This document shows positions 17,352 through 27,140 of a stretch of 54,193 bases of DNA, piece after piece (positions within the stretch are counted from its first letter, which is position 1; every line of letters begins with the position of its first letter). A model generated the notes under the pieces. The model saw only the letters and a program-made list of their open reading frames with translations. It was not told the DNA's origin and did not search any database. Source of the DNA: Alistipes sp. (lineage in GTDB: Bacteria; Bacteroidota; Bacteroidia; Bacteroidales; Rikenellaceae). A program made the position numbers and the translations under genes. Location: the NCBI GenBank assembly GCA_017937765.1, contig JAGBCY010000031.1, forward strand, positions 1 through 54,193, read 5' to 3'.

Positions 17352-18158
17352 ATGAGTGTGGAGAGAATAATTCAGGCGATGGGAGCTCAGCCCCTGCCCG
17401 CCGATTCGAACGTTGCGAGTGGTGTGTGGTGGCTTGTGGCCTCCGAGGATCGAAATATCGTAGTCTCGGAGGGTGCTAACGCCACGCTTGCCATTTTCGA
17501 CGCGGAGGGTGCGGTGGATGTTAACATCGACATTATGGCCGGCGCAGAGCTGCGCTTGCTGCACCTCGTGACGTCGCATAGCGCGGCACAGATAGCTATT
17601 GCTGTGGCCGAGGGCGGTGTTTGCAGAGCTACGGAGATTGTCGTTGCGCCGTCGGATACGCGCGTTGTTGCGAGCCTCGTTGGCCGCGATGCACGCTTTG
17701 AGCTTGGCGGTGCCTTTATCCTTACCGATGAGGATAACGCAAGCGTTACGGTCGATGTTAACCATATGGTTGCGGATTGTACGTCACGAACATCGTATAA
17801 GGGCGTCGCCTCGGGTAAGGCACACGGTAGCTTCTCGGGACTCGTCTACGTTGCGCCCAATGCTCAGCATACCGACTCCGAGCAGTTGAGCCGCAATATC
17901 ACGATTGGCGATGCACGCATCGAGACACTCCCGCAGTTGGAGATATATGCCGACGATGTTAAGTGTAGCCACGGAGCCACTGTCGGACAGATGGATAGCG
18001 ATGCGGTGCTCTATATGCGCCAGCGTGGTCTGGACTTGGCTACGGCTAAGCGTCTGCAGATCGAGGGCTTCGTGGACGATGTGATTCTTCACTCGTCGGT
18101 GGAGAGTTGTGTGGAGCTCGTTACGGAGGTTGTTGCGGAGAAATTAAACCGATTATAA
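17352..18158 (+). CDS. sufD: Short SufD, Fe-S cluster assembly protein
   Basis: 268 aa, well below the roughly 400-450 aa usual for SufD. The C-terminal beta-helix half is recognisable: SYKGVASGKAHGSFSGLVYV, AQHTDSEQLSRN, LEIYADDVKCSHGATVGQMD and LYMRQRGLD. The N-terminal helical domain seems missing, and the N-terminal 150 residues align only loosely. Position between sufC and sufS and the conserved SHGA motif make the call firm. The shortening is probably lineage-typical, since the start codon sits 3 bases after sufC. Confidence 0.9.
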   Translation: MSVERIIQAMGAQPLPADSNVASGVWWLVASEDRNIVVSEGANATLAIFDAEGAVDVNIDIMAGAELRLLHLVTSHSAAQIAIAVAEGGVCRATEIVVAPSDTRVVASLVGRDARFELGGAFILTDEDNASVTVDVNHMVADCTSRTSYKGVASGKAHGSFSGLVYVAPNAQHTDSEQLSRNITIGDARIETLPQLEIYADDVKCSHGATVGQMDSDAVLYMRQRGLDLATAKRLQIEGFVDDVILHSSVESCVELVTEVVAEKLNRL

Positions 18159-18164
18159 AGAGGT

Positions 18165-19385
18165 ATGGCCTTTGATGTAGATAAGATACGCGAGGACTTC
18201 CCGATACTCGGGCGTGAGGTGAATCGCCGTCCGCTCGTCTATTTCGACTCGGGAGCCACGGCGCAGAAGCCGCTCTCGGTCATCGAGCGTGGTGATGAAC
18301 TTATGCGCGAGTACAACGCCAATATACACCGTGGCGTGCATCACCTCTCGGGTAAGATGACCGAGTTGTACGAGGAGGCAAGGGAGTCAGTGCGCAGGTT
18401 TATAGGTGCTCAGCAGCGCGAGGAGGTGATCTTCACCTCGGGAGCTACCGCCTCGATAAACCTTGTGGCCTATGCCTGGGGCGAGCGTTTCTTGAGGGCG
18501 GGCGATAATATCGTCGTAAGTGAGATGGAGCACCACTCGAATATCGTGCCGTGGCAGATGGCTGCCGAACGTAAGGGTGCGGAGCTCAGGGTGTTACCCT
18601 TCGACGATAGGGGAGAGCTGAGGATGGAACTCCTCGACACGCTCCTAGACTCTCGCACACGCCTTGTGGCGGTTACCGAGGCCTCGAACACGTTGGGTAC
18701 CTGCCCCGATTTAGAGCCGATTATCGCCAAGGCGCACAGCGTTGGTGCCGTGGTTATGGTCGACGGCTGCCAGGGTATTGTCCACGGTGGTGGTAGGGTG
18801 GCCGAACGCGGCTACGACTTCTATGCCCTCTCGGGACATAAGCTCTACGGACCTACGGGTATAGGTGTCCTCTATGGCCGCCGTGAACTTCTTGAGGCTA
18901 TGCCGCCGTTTATGGGCGGTGGCGATATGGTCGACAAGGTCACCTTCGCAAAGACAACTTATGCACCGCTGCCGCTGAAGTACGAGGCGGGCACGTCGAA
19001 CTTCCTCGGGGCTGTGGGCTTGGCCGAGGCTATCGCCTATGTCGAGCGTATCGGCGTTGAGGCAATCGATGCGCACGAGCAGCATATCCTTCGTCGTATG
19101 ACCGAGCGTCTCGGGGCTATCGAGGGGTTACGTATCTATGGCACTGCGGAGCGTAAGTGCCCCATCGTGTCGTTTACGGTTGAGGGTACTCACCCCTACG
19201 ATGTGGGTATGATATTGGATAAGCTCGGCGTTGCCATCCGCACGGGCCACCATTGTGCCGAGCCTGTTATGACACACTACGGTATCACGGGTATGTGTCG
19301 TGCCTCGATCGGTATGTATAACACCGAGGCAGAGGTTGAAACGTTGGCGCGTGGTATCGAGCGTGCCGTTATGATGCTTAAATAA
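18165..19385 (+). CDS. sufS: Cysteine desulfurase SufS
   Basis: 406 aa class V aminotransferase-fold enzyme that takes sulfur from cysteine. The PLP lysine is Lys226 in ALSGHKLYGPTG and the persulfide Cys363 lies in RTGHHCAEP; HRGVHHLS (55-62) is typical of group II desulfurases. These normally need SufE or SufU as acceptor; none is adjacent. It starts 6 bases after sufD. Confidence 0.97.
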   Translation: MAFDVDKIREDFPILGREVNRRPLVYFDSGATAQKPLSVIERGDELMREYNANIHRGVHHLSGKMTELYEEARESVRRFIGAQQREEVIFTSGATASINLVAYAWGERFLRAGDNIVVSEMEHHSNIVPWQMAAERKGAELRVLPFDDRGELRMELLDTLLDSRTRLVAVTEASNTLGTCPDLEPIIAKAHSVGAVVMVDGCQGIVHGGGRVAERGYDFYALSGHKLYGPTGIGVLYGRRELLEAMPPFMGGGDMVDKVTFAKTTYAPLPLKYEAGTSNFLGAVGLAEAIAYVERIGVEAIDAHEQHILRRMTERLGAIEGLRIYGTAERKCPIVSFTVEGTHPYDVGMILDKLGVAIRTGHHCAEPVMTHYGITGMCRASIGMYNTEAEVETLARGIERAVMMLK

Positions 19386-19393
19386 CGAATGGT

Positions 19394-20077
19394 ATGTTTA
19401 TAGTATTGGAGGGACTTGACGGAGCTGGCAAGTCGACGCAGATATCAAAGCTCAGGGCTATGTTCGACGCAATGGGCGTGGAGTCGGAGTACCTCCACTT
19501 TCCGCGCTTCGATGCTCCGGTCTATGGCGACCTCATCGCGCGCTTCCTGCGTGGCGACTTGGGTACGGTCGAGGGTGTTAATCCCTACCTTGTTGCTCTG
19601 CTCTATGCGGGCGATAGGGCCGATGCTGCGAAGATGATACGTGGCTGGCTGGCCGATGGTAAGGTGGTTATCGTCGACCGCTATGTCTACTCGAATATCG
19701 GCTACCAGTGCGCAAAGATTGCTGATAGGGCGGAGCGTAATAGGTTGAGAGAGTGGATACTACATACGGAGTACAAGGAGTTCGGTATCCCGCGTCCCGA
19801 CCTGTCGCTGTTCCTCGATGTGCCCTTCTCGTTCACCGAACGTAAGCTCACCGAAACGCGCGAGGGCGACGACCGTAGCTATTTGCAGGGGGGTAAGGAT
19901 ATCCACGAGGCATCGCTCGACCTGCAACGCCGTGTGCGCGAGGTCTACCTCGATGCTGCTGAGGATTACGACGATATCTCTGTCGTGGATTGCTCTACTT
20001 CGGATGGTGCGATGGCCACGCCCGAGGAGATTTATCGCCGCATTATGCACTTCGTAGAGCCTCTTATTAAACGTTAA
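19394..20077 (+). CDS. tmk: Thymidylate kinase-like nucleotide kinase
   Basis: 227 aa. P-loop GLDGAGKST (7-15), the DRYVYSN motif near 97 and a Gln/Gly-rich lid (REGDDRSYLQGGKD) fit dTMP kinase, which makes dTDP for DNA synthesis. It is 8 bases downstream of sufS and probably in the same transcript. Some Bacteroidales carry more than one tmk-like gene, so paralogy is possible. Confidence 0.9.
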   Translation: MFIVLEGLDGAGKSTQISKLRAMFDAMGVESEYLHFPRFDAPVYGDLIARFLRGDLGTVEGVNPYLVALLYAGDRADAAKMIRGWLADGKVVIVDRYVYSNIGYQCAKIADRAERNRLREWILHTEYKEFGIPRPDLSLFLDVPFSFTERKLTETREGDDRSYLQGGKDIHEASLDLQRRVREVYLDAAEDYDDISVVDCSTSDGAMATPEEIYRRIMHFVEPLIKR

Positions 20078-20081
20078 TCGC

Positions 20082-21140
20082 GTGACAAGGAGCTGTCTAA
20101 TACACGCCCTCGGCTGGCTCTTGGGTGCATTGTTCATATTCTCGGGTGCCACGAAATCCATCGACCCCGTGGGCACCTCAATCTTCGTTGATAAATATTT
20201 GGTCACCTATGGTTTAGAGCCTCTTATGCCTGCGGCATTGGCTCTCGGCGTGGCTGTCGCCGTGGTGGAGGTGGCCGTGGGTGTTATGCTCATTGGTGGC
20301 GTTATGCGCCGAATGGTGGCACTGCTGTCATTTGTTATGATGGCTCTGTTTACGGTGGTTACACTACTCAGTGCTACCGTGTTACCTATCGGCGACTGTG
20401 GCTGTTTTGGCGAGGTTGTGAGCCTTACGCCGTGGGGCACGTTCCTTAAAAACCTTGTCATCCTGCCCATTACTTTTTTCGTGTGGCGTTGTGCCGAGCG
20501 GAGAGCCTTCTCGCGTCGCGATGCTGTGATCACGGCCGTGGCAATCCTTCTACCACTCGGAGTAAACCTCTATGCCCTGCGCCATCAGCCGCTTGTCGAC
20601 CTTATGCCGTATAAGGTCGGTACCGACCTGCGCGAGGCTGTTGCTCGTGAGCGCGATGCGGAGGATGTGCGTAGCGTCCTACGCTTTAGAAACATAGTAA
20701 CTGGTGCAGTCGAGGAGTTTGCGGCGGAGGATGCCGAGTGCTGGCTTCGAGAAGATTTGGAGTATGTCGATGTGCGCACGGAGAGAGTCGTGAAGGAGAA
20801 TGATAACTATGCGGATTTTGTCTTATATAATGCTTATGGAGAGGATGTTACAGATGACGTTTTAGCTCGTTCGGGACGCGTTGCGTGGCTAACGATATAT
20901 GATTCGTCTGCCATTACTTCCGAGCATCGCGAGGCTATCGGCCGCCTCTATGCAGCCTATCCGGCATCGGCTGTCGTGGTGCTCACGGCCGACAAAGAGA
21001 TGGAGATCCCCGAGGTGGAGGGCTCCGAGGTTTATGGCGTAGATGCAATGACTCTCCGCTCGATAAATCGTGCAAATGTTGGCGTTGTCGTGCTCCGCGA
21101 TGGCGTTGTTGAGTTCAAGGCCGACATCCGCGATATTTAG
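20082..21140 (+). CDS. DoxX/MauE-like membrane protein with C-terminal periplasmic domain
   Basis: 352 aa starting at GTG 4 bases after tmk. Four to five transmembrane helices in the first 165 residues carry FSGATKSIDP and GDCGCFGEVV, the signature of the MauE/DoxX-like group, where the Cys pair is linked to redox or disulfide chemistry. The hydrophilic C-terminal part (about 190-352) has an alternating strand/helix pattern reminiscent of a thioredoxin fold but no CxxC. I recall this as the Bacteroides BT_3928-type family. Function unknown, perhaps thiol redox in the envelope. A terminator follows. Confidence 0.8.
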   Translation: MTRSCLIHALGWLLGALFIFSGATKSIDPVGTSIFVDKYLVTYGLEPLMPAALALGVAVAVVEVAVGVMLIGGVMRRMVALLSFVMMALFTVVTLLSATVLPIGDCGCFGEVVSLTPWGTFLKNLVILPITFFVWRCAERRAFSRRDAVITAVAILLPLGVNLYALRHQPLVDLMPYKVGTDLREAVARERDAEDVRSVLRFRNIVTGAVEEFAAEDAECWLREDLEYVDVRTERVVKENDNYADFVLYNAYGEDVTDDVLARSGRVAWLTIYDSSAITSEHREAIGRLYAAYPASAVVVLTADKEMEIPEVEGSEVYGVDAMTLRSINRANVGVVVLRDGVVEFKADIRDI

Positions 21141-21179
21141 TTAGGAGCAACCAGCTACCATATCGCCGATTGGCAAGAT

Positions 21180-21211
21180 AATTGACCGTCCCGTTTGTGG
21201 AACGGTCAATT
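21180..21211 (+). terminator. Rho-independent terminator or attenuator before the efflux operon
   Basis: AATTGACCGT (21180-21189) pairs with ACGGTCAATT (21202-21211), followed by TTTATTTTTA. It ends the suf-tmk transcript only 8 bases before the adaptor start codon. With no clear promoter between it and the efflux genes, it could act as an attenuator. Confidence 0.75.
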
Positions 21212-21219
21212 TTATTTTT

Positions 21220-22248
21220 ATGCGCAGATTTTCACCTATTATTCTCCTTATCTTGTCGTCGTGTGGTGGTAGCACAACCCCCGAGGAGCAACCACCCGTG
21301 CCAGTTAAGTGTGTCGTTGCTACGTCGTTAGAGTACGTCGAGCGTGACTTTGCTGCTCTATCGACGGCCGACGACGCCGTGAACTTGGCCTTCAAGATTG
21401 CTGGGCGCGTGGTAGATATCCCAGTGGCTAAGGGCCAACTTGTTGCCCGTGGTGAGCTCCTCGCCGAACTCGATTCGAGGGATGTGGAGCTTCAGGTGTC
21501 GGCCTCGCGTGCTGCCTATCGTGAGGCCGAGTCGCGCTTGGAGCGTGCCGAGCGACTGCTCGAACACAACGCCATCTCGGAGCAGGAGGTTGAGTCGGTG
21601 CGTAGTGCCACGGCACAGGCCGAGTCGGCCTATCGCAACGCCCTCGACCTACTCGCCGATACACGTATCGTAGCTCCATTTGCGGGCATTGTCGAGCGTA
21701 CTTATGTCGATGCTTTCCAGCGTGTTGCATCGGGTGAGACCGTCGTGCGTCTGGTTAATCCTGTGAGTACTACGGTAGGATTCACTGCCCCAGAAAACCT
21801 TATCTCGGAGCTTGCCAAGCCAACGACACACTTCCGTGTTCGGTTCGATGCCTATCCCGACGTGGATTTTCGAGCCGTGATAAAGAGCTTTGCCCGCACG
21901 TCGTCCGATGCCTTAGGTTTCCCCACGTCGCTACGCCTTACGGATGTCGACACTGCGCTCTACCGCATATCGCCCGGTATGACCTGCATCGCCACGGTCA
22001 TCACGCCCGAGAGTGATAGGCGTGCCGTCAGTCTGCCACTCACGGCCATCTATGCCCCTATGGGCGAGGGTGATTATGTCTGGGTCGTGGGCGATGATAG
22101 TCGCGTGGAGCGTAACCGTGTGACGATAGGAGGCCCTACGGGACTTGGCGATGTCGTGGTGCTCGAGGGTGTTGACGCGGGTGATAGGGTGGTCGTTGCG
22201 GGGGTCTATCGACTGACCGATGGCGATGAGGTGAAGATTGTGCAGTAG
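21220..22248 (+). CDS. RND efflux periplasmic adaptor (membrane fusion lipoprotein)
   Basis: 342 aa HlyD/AcrA-type adaptor. A short leader ends in a lipobox-like SSC (Cys15), so it is inner-membrane lipid-anchored. A lipoyl half-motif (KIAGRVVDIPVAKGQLVARG), an Ala/Glu-rich helical hairpin (about 85-145), the second lipoyl half (DTRIVAPFAGIVE) and a beta-barrel region follow in order. It bridges the pump and the TolC-like channel encoded downstream. Substrate unknown. Confidence 0.92.
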   Translation: MRRFSPIILLILSSCGGSTTPEEQPPVPVKCVVATSLEYVERDFAALSTADDAVNLAFKIAGRVVDIPVAKGQLVARGELLAELDSRDVELQVSASRAAYREAESRLERAERLLEHNAISEQEVESVRSATAQAESAYRNALDLLADTRIVAPFAGIVERTYVDAFQRVASGETVVRLVNPVSTTVGFTAPENLISELAKPTTHFRVRFDAYPDVDFRAVIKSFARTSSDALGFPTSLRLTDVDTALYRISPGMTCIATVITPESDRRAVSLPLTAIYAPMGEGDYVWVVGDDSRVERNRVTIGGPTGLGDVVVLEGVDAGDRVVVAGVYRLTDGDEVKIVQ

Positions 22249-22266
22249 CTTAAAACTTAACGCGTT

Positions 22267-25200
22267 ATGTTTAATATTTCACGTTATTCCGTCACTCACG
22301 CAACGATCATCTGGTTTCTACTTGCTGTGATGCTTATCGGTGGCATCTACGCCTTCTATGCGTTGGGCAAGCGCGAGGACTCGACGTTTACGATCAAGAG
22401 TGCCATTGTGGAGTGCCGCTACCCCGGGGCTACGCCCGAGGAGGTGGAGCGTCTCGTAGCGGAGCCCCTCGAGCGCGAGATACGCACACTTTCGTCGGTA
22501 CACAAGATAGGCTCCGAGTCGCACTTCGGTTATGCGCGACTCCTCGTCGAGCTTAACCCTGCAACGCCCGCTCGGCGTATCCCGCAGCTATGGGACGAGC
22601 TAAGGCGCAAGGTTGCCAACGTGGAGGGTAGTCTGCCCGATGGCACGAGCGACGTTATGGTGTATGATGGCTATGGCGATGTCTACGGCCTCTATTATGC
22701 GCTGTGCTCCGATGGCGGATATTCGTGGGATGAATTGCGAGGCTATGCTATTGATATACAGACTCATCTCTATACAATCGACGGGGTAGAGAAGGTCGCG
22801 CTTGCAGGCGAGCAGAGCCCCGAGGTGAGCATCTATTTGAGCCCGGCAACGCTTGCGGCATTCGAGCTTAGGCCCGAGGATATAGGTCGGGCTCTTAGGG
22901 AGCAGAGTGCCGTAGTTGGGTTAGGTGTGCACCGTGCGGGCGATGTCGTGATAGAGATTACGGAGGGTGCGACCTACTCTTCGATTGCCGACATCGAGAA
23001 TCAGTTGCTTCGGGCCAAGGATGGCAAGCAGTATCGCTTGGGCGATGTTGCACGCATCGAGCGTGGATACAGGGAGCCAGCTACATTAAGGATGAGGGTC
23101 AATGGGGACGATGCCATAGGTATCGCTGTGGCGTCGAATCCCGAGATGGATGTCGTCGCCGTAGGCGATAGGGTCGAGGCAACGCTCCGCGATCTTCGGA
23201 GGGGGCTACCGGCGGGCCTCGATATAGTTACGCTTTACCCAGAGAACGAGATTGCTCGTAAGGCGAATAACGACTTTCTAATCAACCTCTTGGAGTCGGT
23301 TGCCATCGTGATACTTCTGGTTATGGTGGTTATGGGTTGGCGGTCGGGCGTTGTTGTCGGCTCGTCGCTAATCTTCTGCATCGGGGCTACGCTCGTGATT
23401 ATGCTCTACGTTGGCGAAGGGCTGAATCGTACCTCGCTCGCTGGATTTATCATAGCTATGGGTATGCTCGTGGATAATGCCATCGTCGTGGTAGACGGCA
23501 CCACGTCGCTTATGCGTTGCGGGGTGTCAGGACCCGAGGCGGCCGTGCGTGCAGCTACGGGGCCACGTGTGGCACTCCTTGCTGCGACGCTTATTGCCAT
23601 TGTCTCGTTCCTTCCGCTGCAACTCGCACCCTCGTCCGTCGCCGAGATTATACGTCCGCTCTTTGTGGTCATCGCCATCTCGCTTGTGATGAGCTGGGTG
23701 CTGGCCATAACGCAGGTGCCGCTGATGAGCGTGGATATGTTGCGAGTTAAACCTGAGGTCGGTCAGATGCCTCGCTCTCAGTGGTTTAGTCGCATCCTGC
23801 GACAGCTTATACGCCACCGCTGGGCAACGGCAATGGCAGCTGTCGTGCTCTTAGTGCTCTCACTCTGGGCTATGGGTCGTATGCCTCAGAACTTCTTTCC
23901 ACAGCTCTCGAAACCCTATTTCCGTGCCGACGTAATCCTGCCCGAGGGTTACGATATCGAGGCCACGGAGCGGCGTCTACAAGAGATGACCGCGTGGCTC
24001 AAAGGGCGTAAGGAGGTCAAGCGTGTGTCGACCACGGCGGGTGGAACACCTCCGCGCTACTACCTCGCAAGTGGCAGCTATGCCTTGCGTCCTAACTATG
24101 GAAATATCCTTGTCGAGCTACACTCCACGGAGGCTACGGCTGCGGTAGAGGAGGCCTTTGATGGCTGGGTCACGACCACAATCCCCGATGTGTGGCTGCG
24201 CTCCTCACTCTTTCGACTCTCGCCAGTGCCCGATGCTACCATCGAATTTGGCTTCGTGGGTGAGAATGTCGACACGCTCGCACGCCTCGTGAGCGATGCC
24301 ATGCGGGTGATGTCGGCTCACGTTGATACGCGTAACGTGCGTAACAGCTGGGGTAACCGTGTGGCCCAGTGGCAGCCGCGCTACTCCGAGATTAAGGCTC
24401 AGCGATTGGGTGTCGAGCGCAGCTCGATGATCTCCTCGCTTGATATCGCCACCTCGGGTCTCGAGGTTGCCACCTACCGTGAGGCTGACCTCCAGATGCC
24501 AATCCTTCTACGCACCGAGCCCCCGGCAGATGGGTTGTTGACATCGCTTACGACGATGCCCGTGTTCTCCACCGCAGGGCGCAGCTTCTCCCTCGAGCAA
24601 GCGGCCGCAGGCTTCGACTTTAGCTTTCGGCCCTCGGTCATCAAGCGCGTGAACTCGGAGCGTGTGATGAAGGCGCAGTGCGACCCTCGGCGTGGTGCCA
24701 ATGCCATCGCGCTACTTGGTGAGCTACGGCACGAGATTACCGAGAGTGTCGATCTTCCTGCGGGCTATCGCGTTGAGCTCTATGGCGAGGAGGAGAGTCG
24801 CGAGGAGTCGAACTCGGCACTCCTTTCGCAACTACCTATAACGCTGATAATCATCTTTGTTGTGCTTCTCCTGCTCTTTGGCAACTATCGCGATCCGATA
24901 GCCGTCCTTGTAACCTTGCCGATGATATTCGTGGGAGTGGTTCTGGGCCTCGGCCTTACGGGTAAGATGTTCGACTTCTTCTCGTTGCTCGGCCTCTTGG
25001 GGCTTGTGGGTATGAATGTGAAGAATGCCGTGGTGCTTATATCGCGCATCAGGGAGCTGCGTGCCGAGGGACGCGCTGCTGCCGATGCAGTCGTGAGTGC
25101 CGCCTGTGACCGCTTCCTGCCCGTTGTGGCTGCCTCGGGAACCACGGTGCTCGGTATGTTGCCTTTGGCCTTCGATGCTATGTTCGGAAGTATGGCCGTG

Positions 25201-25290
25201 ACGATTATGGGAGGCCTCGTCGTGGCCACCGTGCTTGTGCTTATGTTGCTTCCTGTTGTCTATTCACTCCTTTATCGCATACGTTTATGA
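22267..25290 (+). CDS. RND efflux transporter permease (AcrB family)
   Basis: 1007 aa, 12 transmembrane helices with two large periplasmic loops, full length for the HAE-type RND group. In helix 4 the motif is GMLVDNAIVVVD: the proton-relay Asp pair of AcrB is Asp-Asn here. The helix-10 lysine is kept in GMNVKNAVVL. The C terminus overlaps the next start by 4 bases (ATGA). With its adaptor and TolC-like partner it should export drugs, bile components or metabolites; specificity cannot be read. Confidence 0.95.
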   Translation: MFNISRYSVTHATIIWFLLAVMLIGGIYAFYALGKREDSTFTIKSAIVECRYPGATPEEVERLVAEPLEREIRTLSSVHKIGSESHFGYARLLVELNPATPARRIPQLWDELRRKVANVEGSLPDGTSDVMVYDGYGDVYGLYYALCSDGGYSWDELRGYAIDIQTHLYTIDGVEKVALAGEQSPEVSIYLSPATLAAFELRPEDIGRALREQSAVVGLGVHRAGDVVIEITEGATYSSIADIENQLLRAKDGKQYRLGDVARIERGYREPATLRMRVNGDDAIGIAVASNPEMDVVAVGDRVEATLRDLRRGLPAGLDIVTLYPENEIARKANNDFLINLLESVAIVILLVMVVMGWRSGVVVGSSLIFCIGATLVIMLYVGEGLNRTSLAGFIIAMGMLVDNAIVVVDGTTSLMRCGVSGPEAAVRAATGPRVALLAATLIAIVSFLPLQLAPSSVAEIIRPLFVVIAISLVMSWVLAITQVPLMSVDMLRVKPEVGQMPRSQWFSRILRQLIRHRWATAMAAVVLLVLSLWAMGRMPQNFFPQLSKPYFRADVILPEGYDIEATERRLQEMTAWLKGRKEVKRVSTTAGGTPPRYYLASGSYALRPNYGNILVELHSTEATAAVEEAFDGWVTTTIPDVWLRSSLFRLSPVPDATIEFGFVGENVDTLARLVSDAMRVMSAHVDTRNVRNSWGNRVAQWQPRYSEIKAQRLGVERSSMISSLDIATSGLEVATYREADLQMPILLRTEPPADGLLTSLTTMPVFSTAGRSFSLEQAAAGFDFSFRPSVIKRVNSERVMKAQCDPRRGANAIALLGELRHEITESVDLPAGYRVELYGEEESREESNSALLSQLPITLIIIFVVLLLLFGNYRDPIAVLVTLPMIFVGVVLGLGLTGKMFDFFSLLGLLGLVGMNVKNAVVLISRIRELRAEGRAAADAVVSAACDRFLPVVAASGTTVLGMLPLAFDAMFGSMAVTIMGGLVVATVLVLMLLPVVYSLLYRIRL

Positions 25291-26543
25291 GACGATATAT
25301 CGCCCTCCTTTTCGCCCTGATGGCTAACGTCGTAGCTGCTCGGGCACAACTTTCGCTTCGGGATTATGCCGCGGCTGTTGCCGAGTATAGCCATACGCTC
25401 GCCGCCTCGGAGGCCGTGGTTGAGGGCTCCGATGCCGACCTTCGCCGTGCACGTAAGGGTTATCTTCCGTCGTTGGATATGGACCGTGAGATGAACTACT
25501 CGTTTCGTAAGCGTGTCGAGGAGCGCAGGCTCGGTTGGGCTATGCGCGCCGATATCGCGCAGCCGATATTCGACGGAGGTAGTATCCGTGCAGCAGTTCG
25601 GCAGGCCGAGGCTCGTAGCGTTGTAGCCAGAGAGAGACTTGATGCCACAATCCTCGACGAGGAGTACCGTGCCGTGGCGGCATATTGGGCACTCTCGAGG
25701 GCTGAGATATATGCGCGGGCGATGAGTAACTACCTCGCGATTGTAAGCTCGTTGCGCGATGTTGTCGCGCGACGCTTCGATGAGGGATACACCTCGAAGA
25801 GCGATCTGTTGCAGGTGGAGTCGCGCCTGAGCGATGCCGAGTATCTCCTCTCGTCGGCCGATGAACAACGACTCGTCGCCCTGCATAACTTCAACATCCT
25901 GCGCGGCTACGATCCGATGACCGATGTCCGACTTGCACAGAGCATCCTCGACAGTATGTATATGCCTCAGCGAGCGATGCTTAGCGACATCCTTGCCCGC
26001 CATCCAGAGTATGGTATAACGCTTGGCGAACGCGATTATGCTCGCTGGGGTGTGCGTGCCACGTGGGCAGAGTTTCTGCCATCTATTAACTTAGGAGTCT
26101 ACGGCCTATGGCAGCCCAACTCGCCAAATGTCAAGGGTGCTGGCACGCGCATCGACGGTGGGGTGGCTCTCACATTTCACACGCCAATCTTTCACTTTGG
26201 CGAGCGCAAGCAGGCACTGCGTTCGGCGCGTAGTGCTCAGCGTGTCGCGGAGCTCGCTATTGCCGATGCTGCCGACCGCATCTCGTTGGAGGAGAGTAAC
26301 GGCTGGACTAATCTGCAATCTACACGTGCACGTGTAGATGCCACACGGCGTAACCTCGAGCTGGCTAAGGAGAACCTCGACATCAGCACCTACTCCTACC
26401 ACGAGGGTCTGGCCACGATCCTCGATGTGTTGCAGGCGCAGCTTAGCTGGCTACAGATATATGAGAATGCCATCGCTGCCCACTACGACTATGCCTTAGC
26501 CATTGCCGCCTACCGTCGCATCACGGCACAAGGTGTGTGGTAG
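25287..26543 (+). CDS. TolC-family outer-membrane channel of the RND efflux system
   Basis: 418 aa with a signal peptide (cleavage near ARA, about 20). Two repeated long-helix units typical of OEP/TolC proteins are seen, as in YRAVAAYWALSRAEIYARA with RFDEGYTSKSDLLQVESRL in the first half and its counterpart YSYHEGLATILDVLQAQLS in the second. It completes the tripartite pump and is translationally coupled to the permease. A hairpin terminator follows at 26574-26606. Confidence 0.93.
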   Translation: MRRYIALLFALMANVVAARAQLSLRDYAAAVAEYSHTLAASEAVVEGSDADLRRARKGYLPSLDMDREMNYSFRKRVEERRLGWAMRADIAQPIFDGGSIRAAVRQAEARSVVARERLDATILDEEYRAVAAYWALSRAEIYARAMSNYLAIVSSLRDVVARRFDEGYTSKSDLLQVESRLSDAEYLLSSADEQRLVALHNFNILRGYDPMTDVRLAQSILDSMYMPQRAMLSDILARHPEYGITLGERDYARWGVRATWAEFLPSINLGVYGLWQPNSPNVKGAGTRIDGGVALTFHTPIFHFGERKQALRSARSAQRVAELAIADAADRISLEESNGWTNLQSTRARVDATRRNLELAKENLDISTYSYHEGLATILDVLQAQLSWLQIYENAIAAHYDYALAIAAYRRITAQGVW

Positions 26544-26573
26544 ACGTGCCGTATCACGTAACGCCAATAATAA

Positions 26574-26606
26574 ATCCCTATGCTTCATATGTCAAAGCAT
26601 AGGGAT
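26574..26606. terminator. Perfect 12-bp hairpin between convergent genes
   Basis: ATCCCTATGCTT (26574-26585) and AAGCATAGGGAT (26595-26606) are exact complements with a 9-base loop. It lies between the TolC-like gene and the OsmC-like gene and may serve both directions. Confidence 0.75.
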
Positions 26607-26654
26607 CTATTAATGAGTAACTACGCGATAATCAGTGTGTAATACGTAGGGAGG

Positions 26655-27062
26655 TTAGCTCTCCACCTCGCCAGTCGTCACGATCGACGTCTCGTGCGAG
26701 AGCGGTGCTATGCGGCGAATCATCTGCAACATTCCGCAGTATTTGTCGTGCGCGAGGTTTATGGCGCGGCTGATGATGAGCTGCTCTTTTAGTGTGCGGC
26801 ACTCGGCCGAGTAGACGATGTTAAAACTGTTGTAGCGACTCTCGGCCACGACCGTCGCGGTAGATAGTGTACCCTCGAGCGATATCTCGAGCATCGTGAG
26901 GTCGCCGACGTGCTCCTTTAGTAGTCCCACGATGGTGCGACCGGCACAATCGGCCGTGGCATAGAGGAGCATCTCTTTGGGATTTAGGCTCTCGAGCGGG
27001 CGGTTGTCGCTGAGTGTGAAGCGATGGTCGGAACCCATTTGGAGCGTTATTTTCTGTATCAT
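26655..27062 (-). CDS. OsmC-family protein
   Basis: 135 aa, the usual OsmC/Ohr size. Two cysteines occupy the peroxidatic and resolving positions: Cys39 in YATADCAGRT and Cys109 in HDKYCGM; a Glu lies between in the VAESRYNSF region. The family reduces organic hydroperoxides with thiol help, though the YhfA-like subgroup is poorly characterised. It is monocistronic, convergent with the efflux operon and divergent from the TPR gene. Confidence 0.85.
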   Translation of the reverse strand: MIQKITLQMGSDHRFTLSDNRPLESLNPKEMLLYATADCAGRTIVGLLKEHVGDLTMLEISLEGTLSTATVVAESRYNSFNIVYSAECRTLKEQLIISRAINLAHDKYCGMLQMIRRIAPLSHETSIVTTGEVES

Positions 27063-27140
27063 ATAGAAAAATATTTGGTTTATACACCAAACGTGGGCAA
27101 TAATCGTTCCTAATAGTAGTGTGTATTCGCGAAAAAATAG

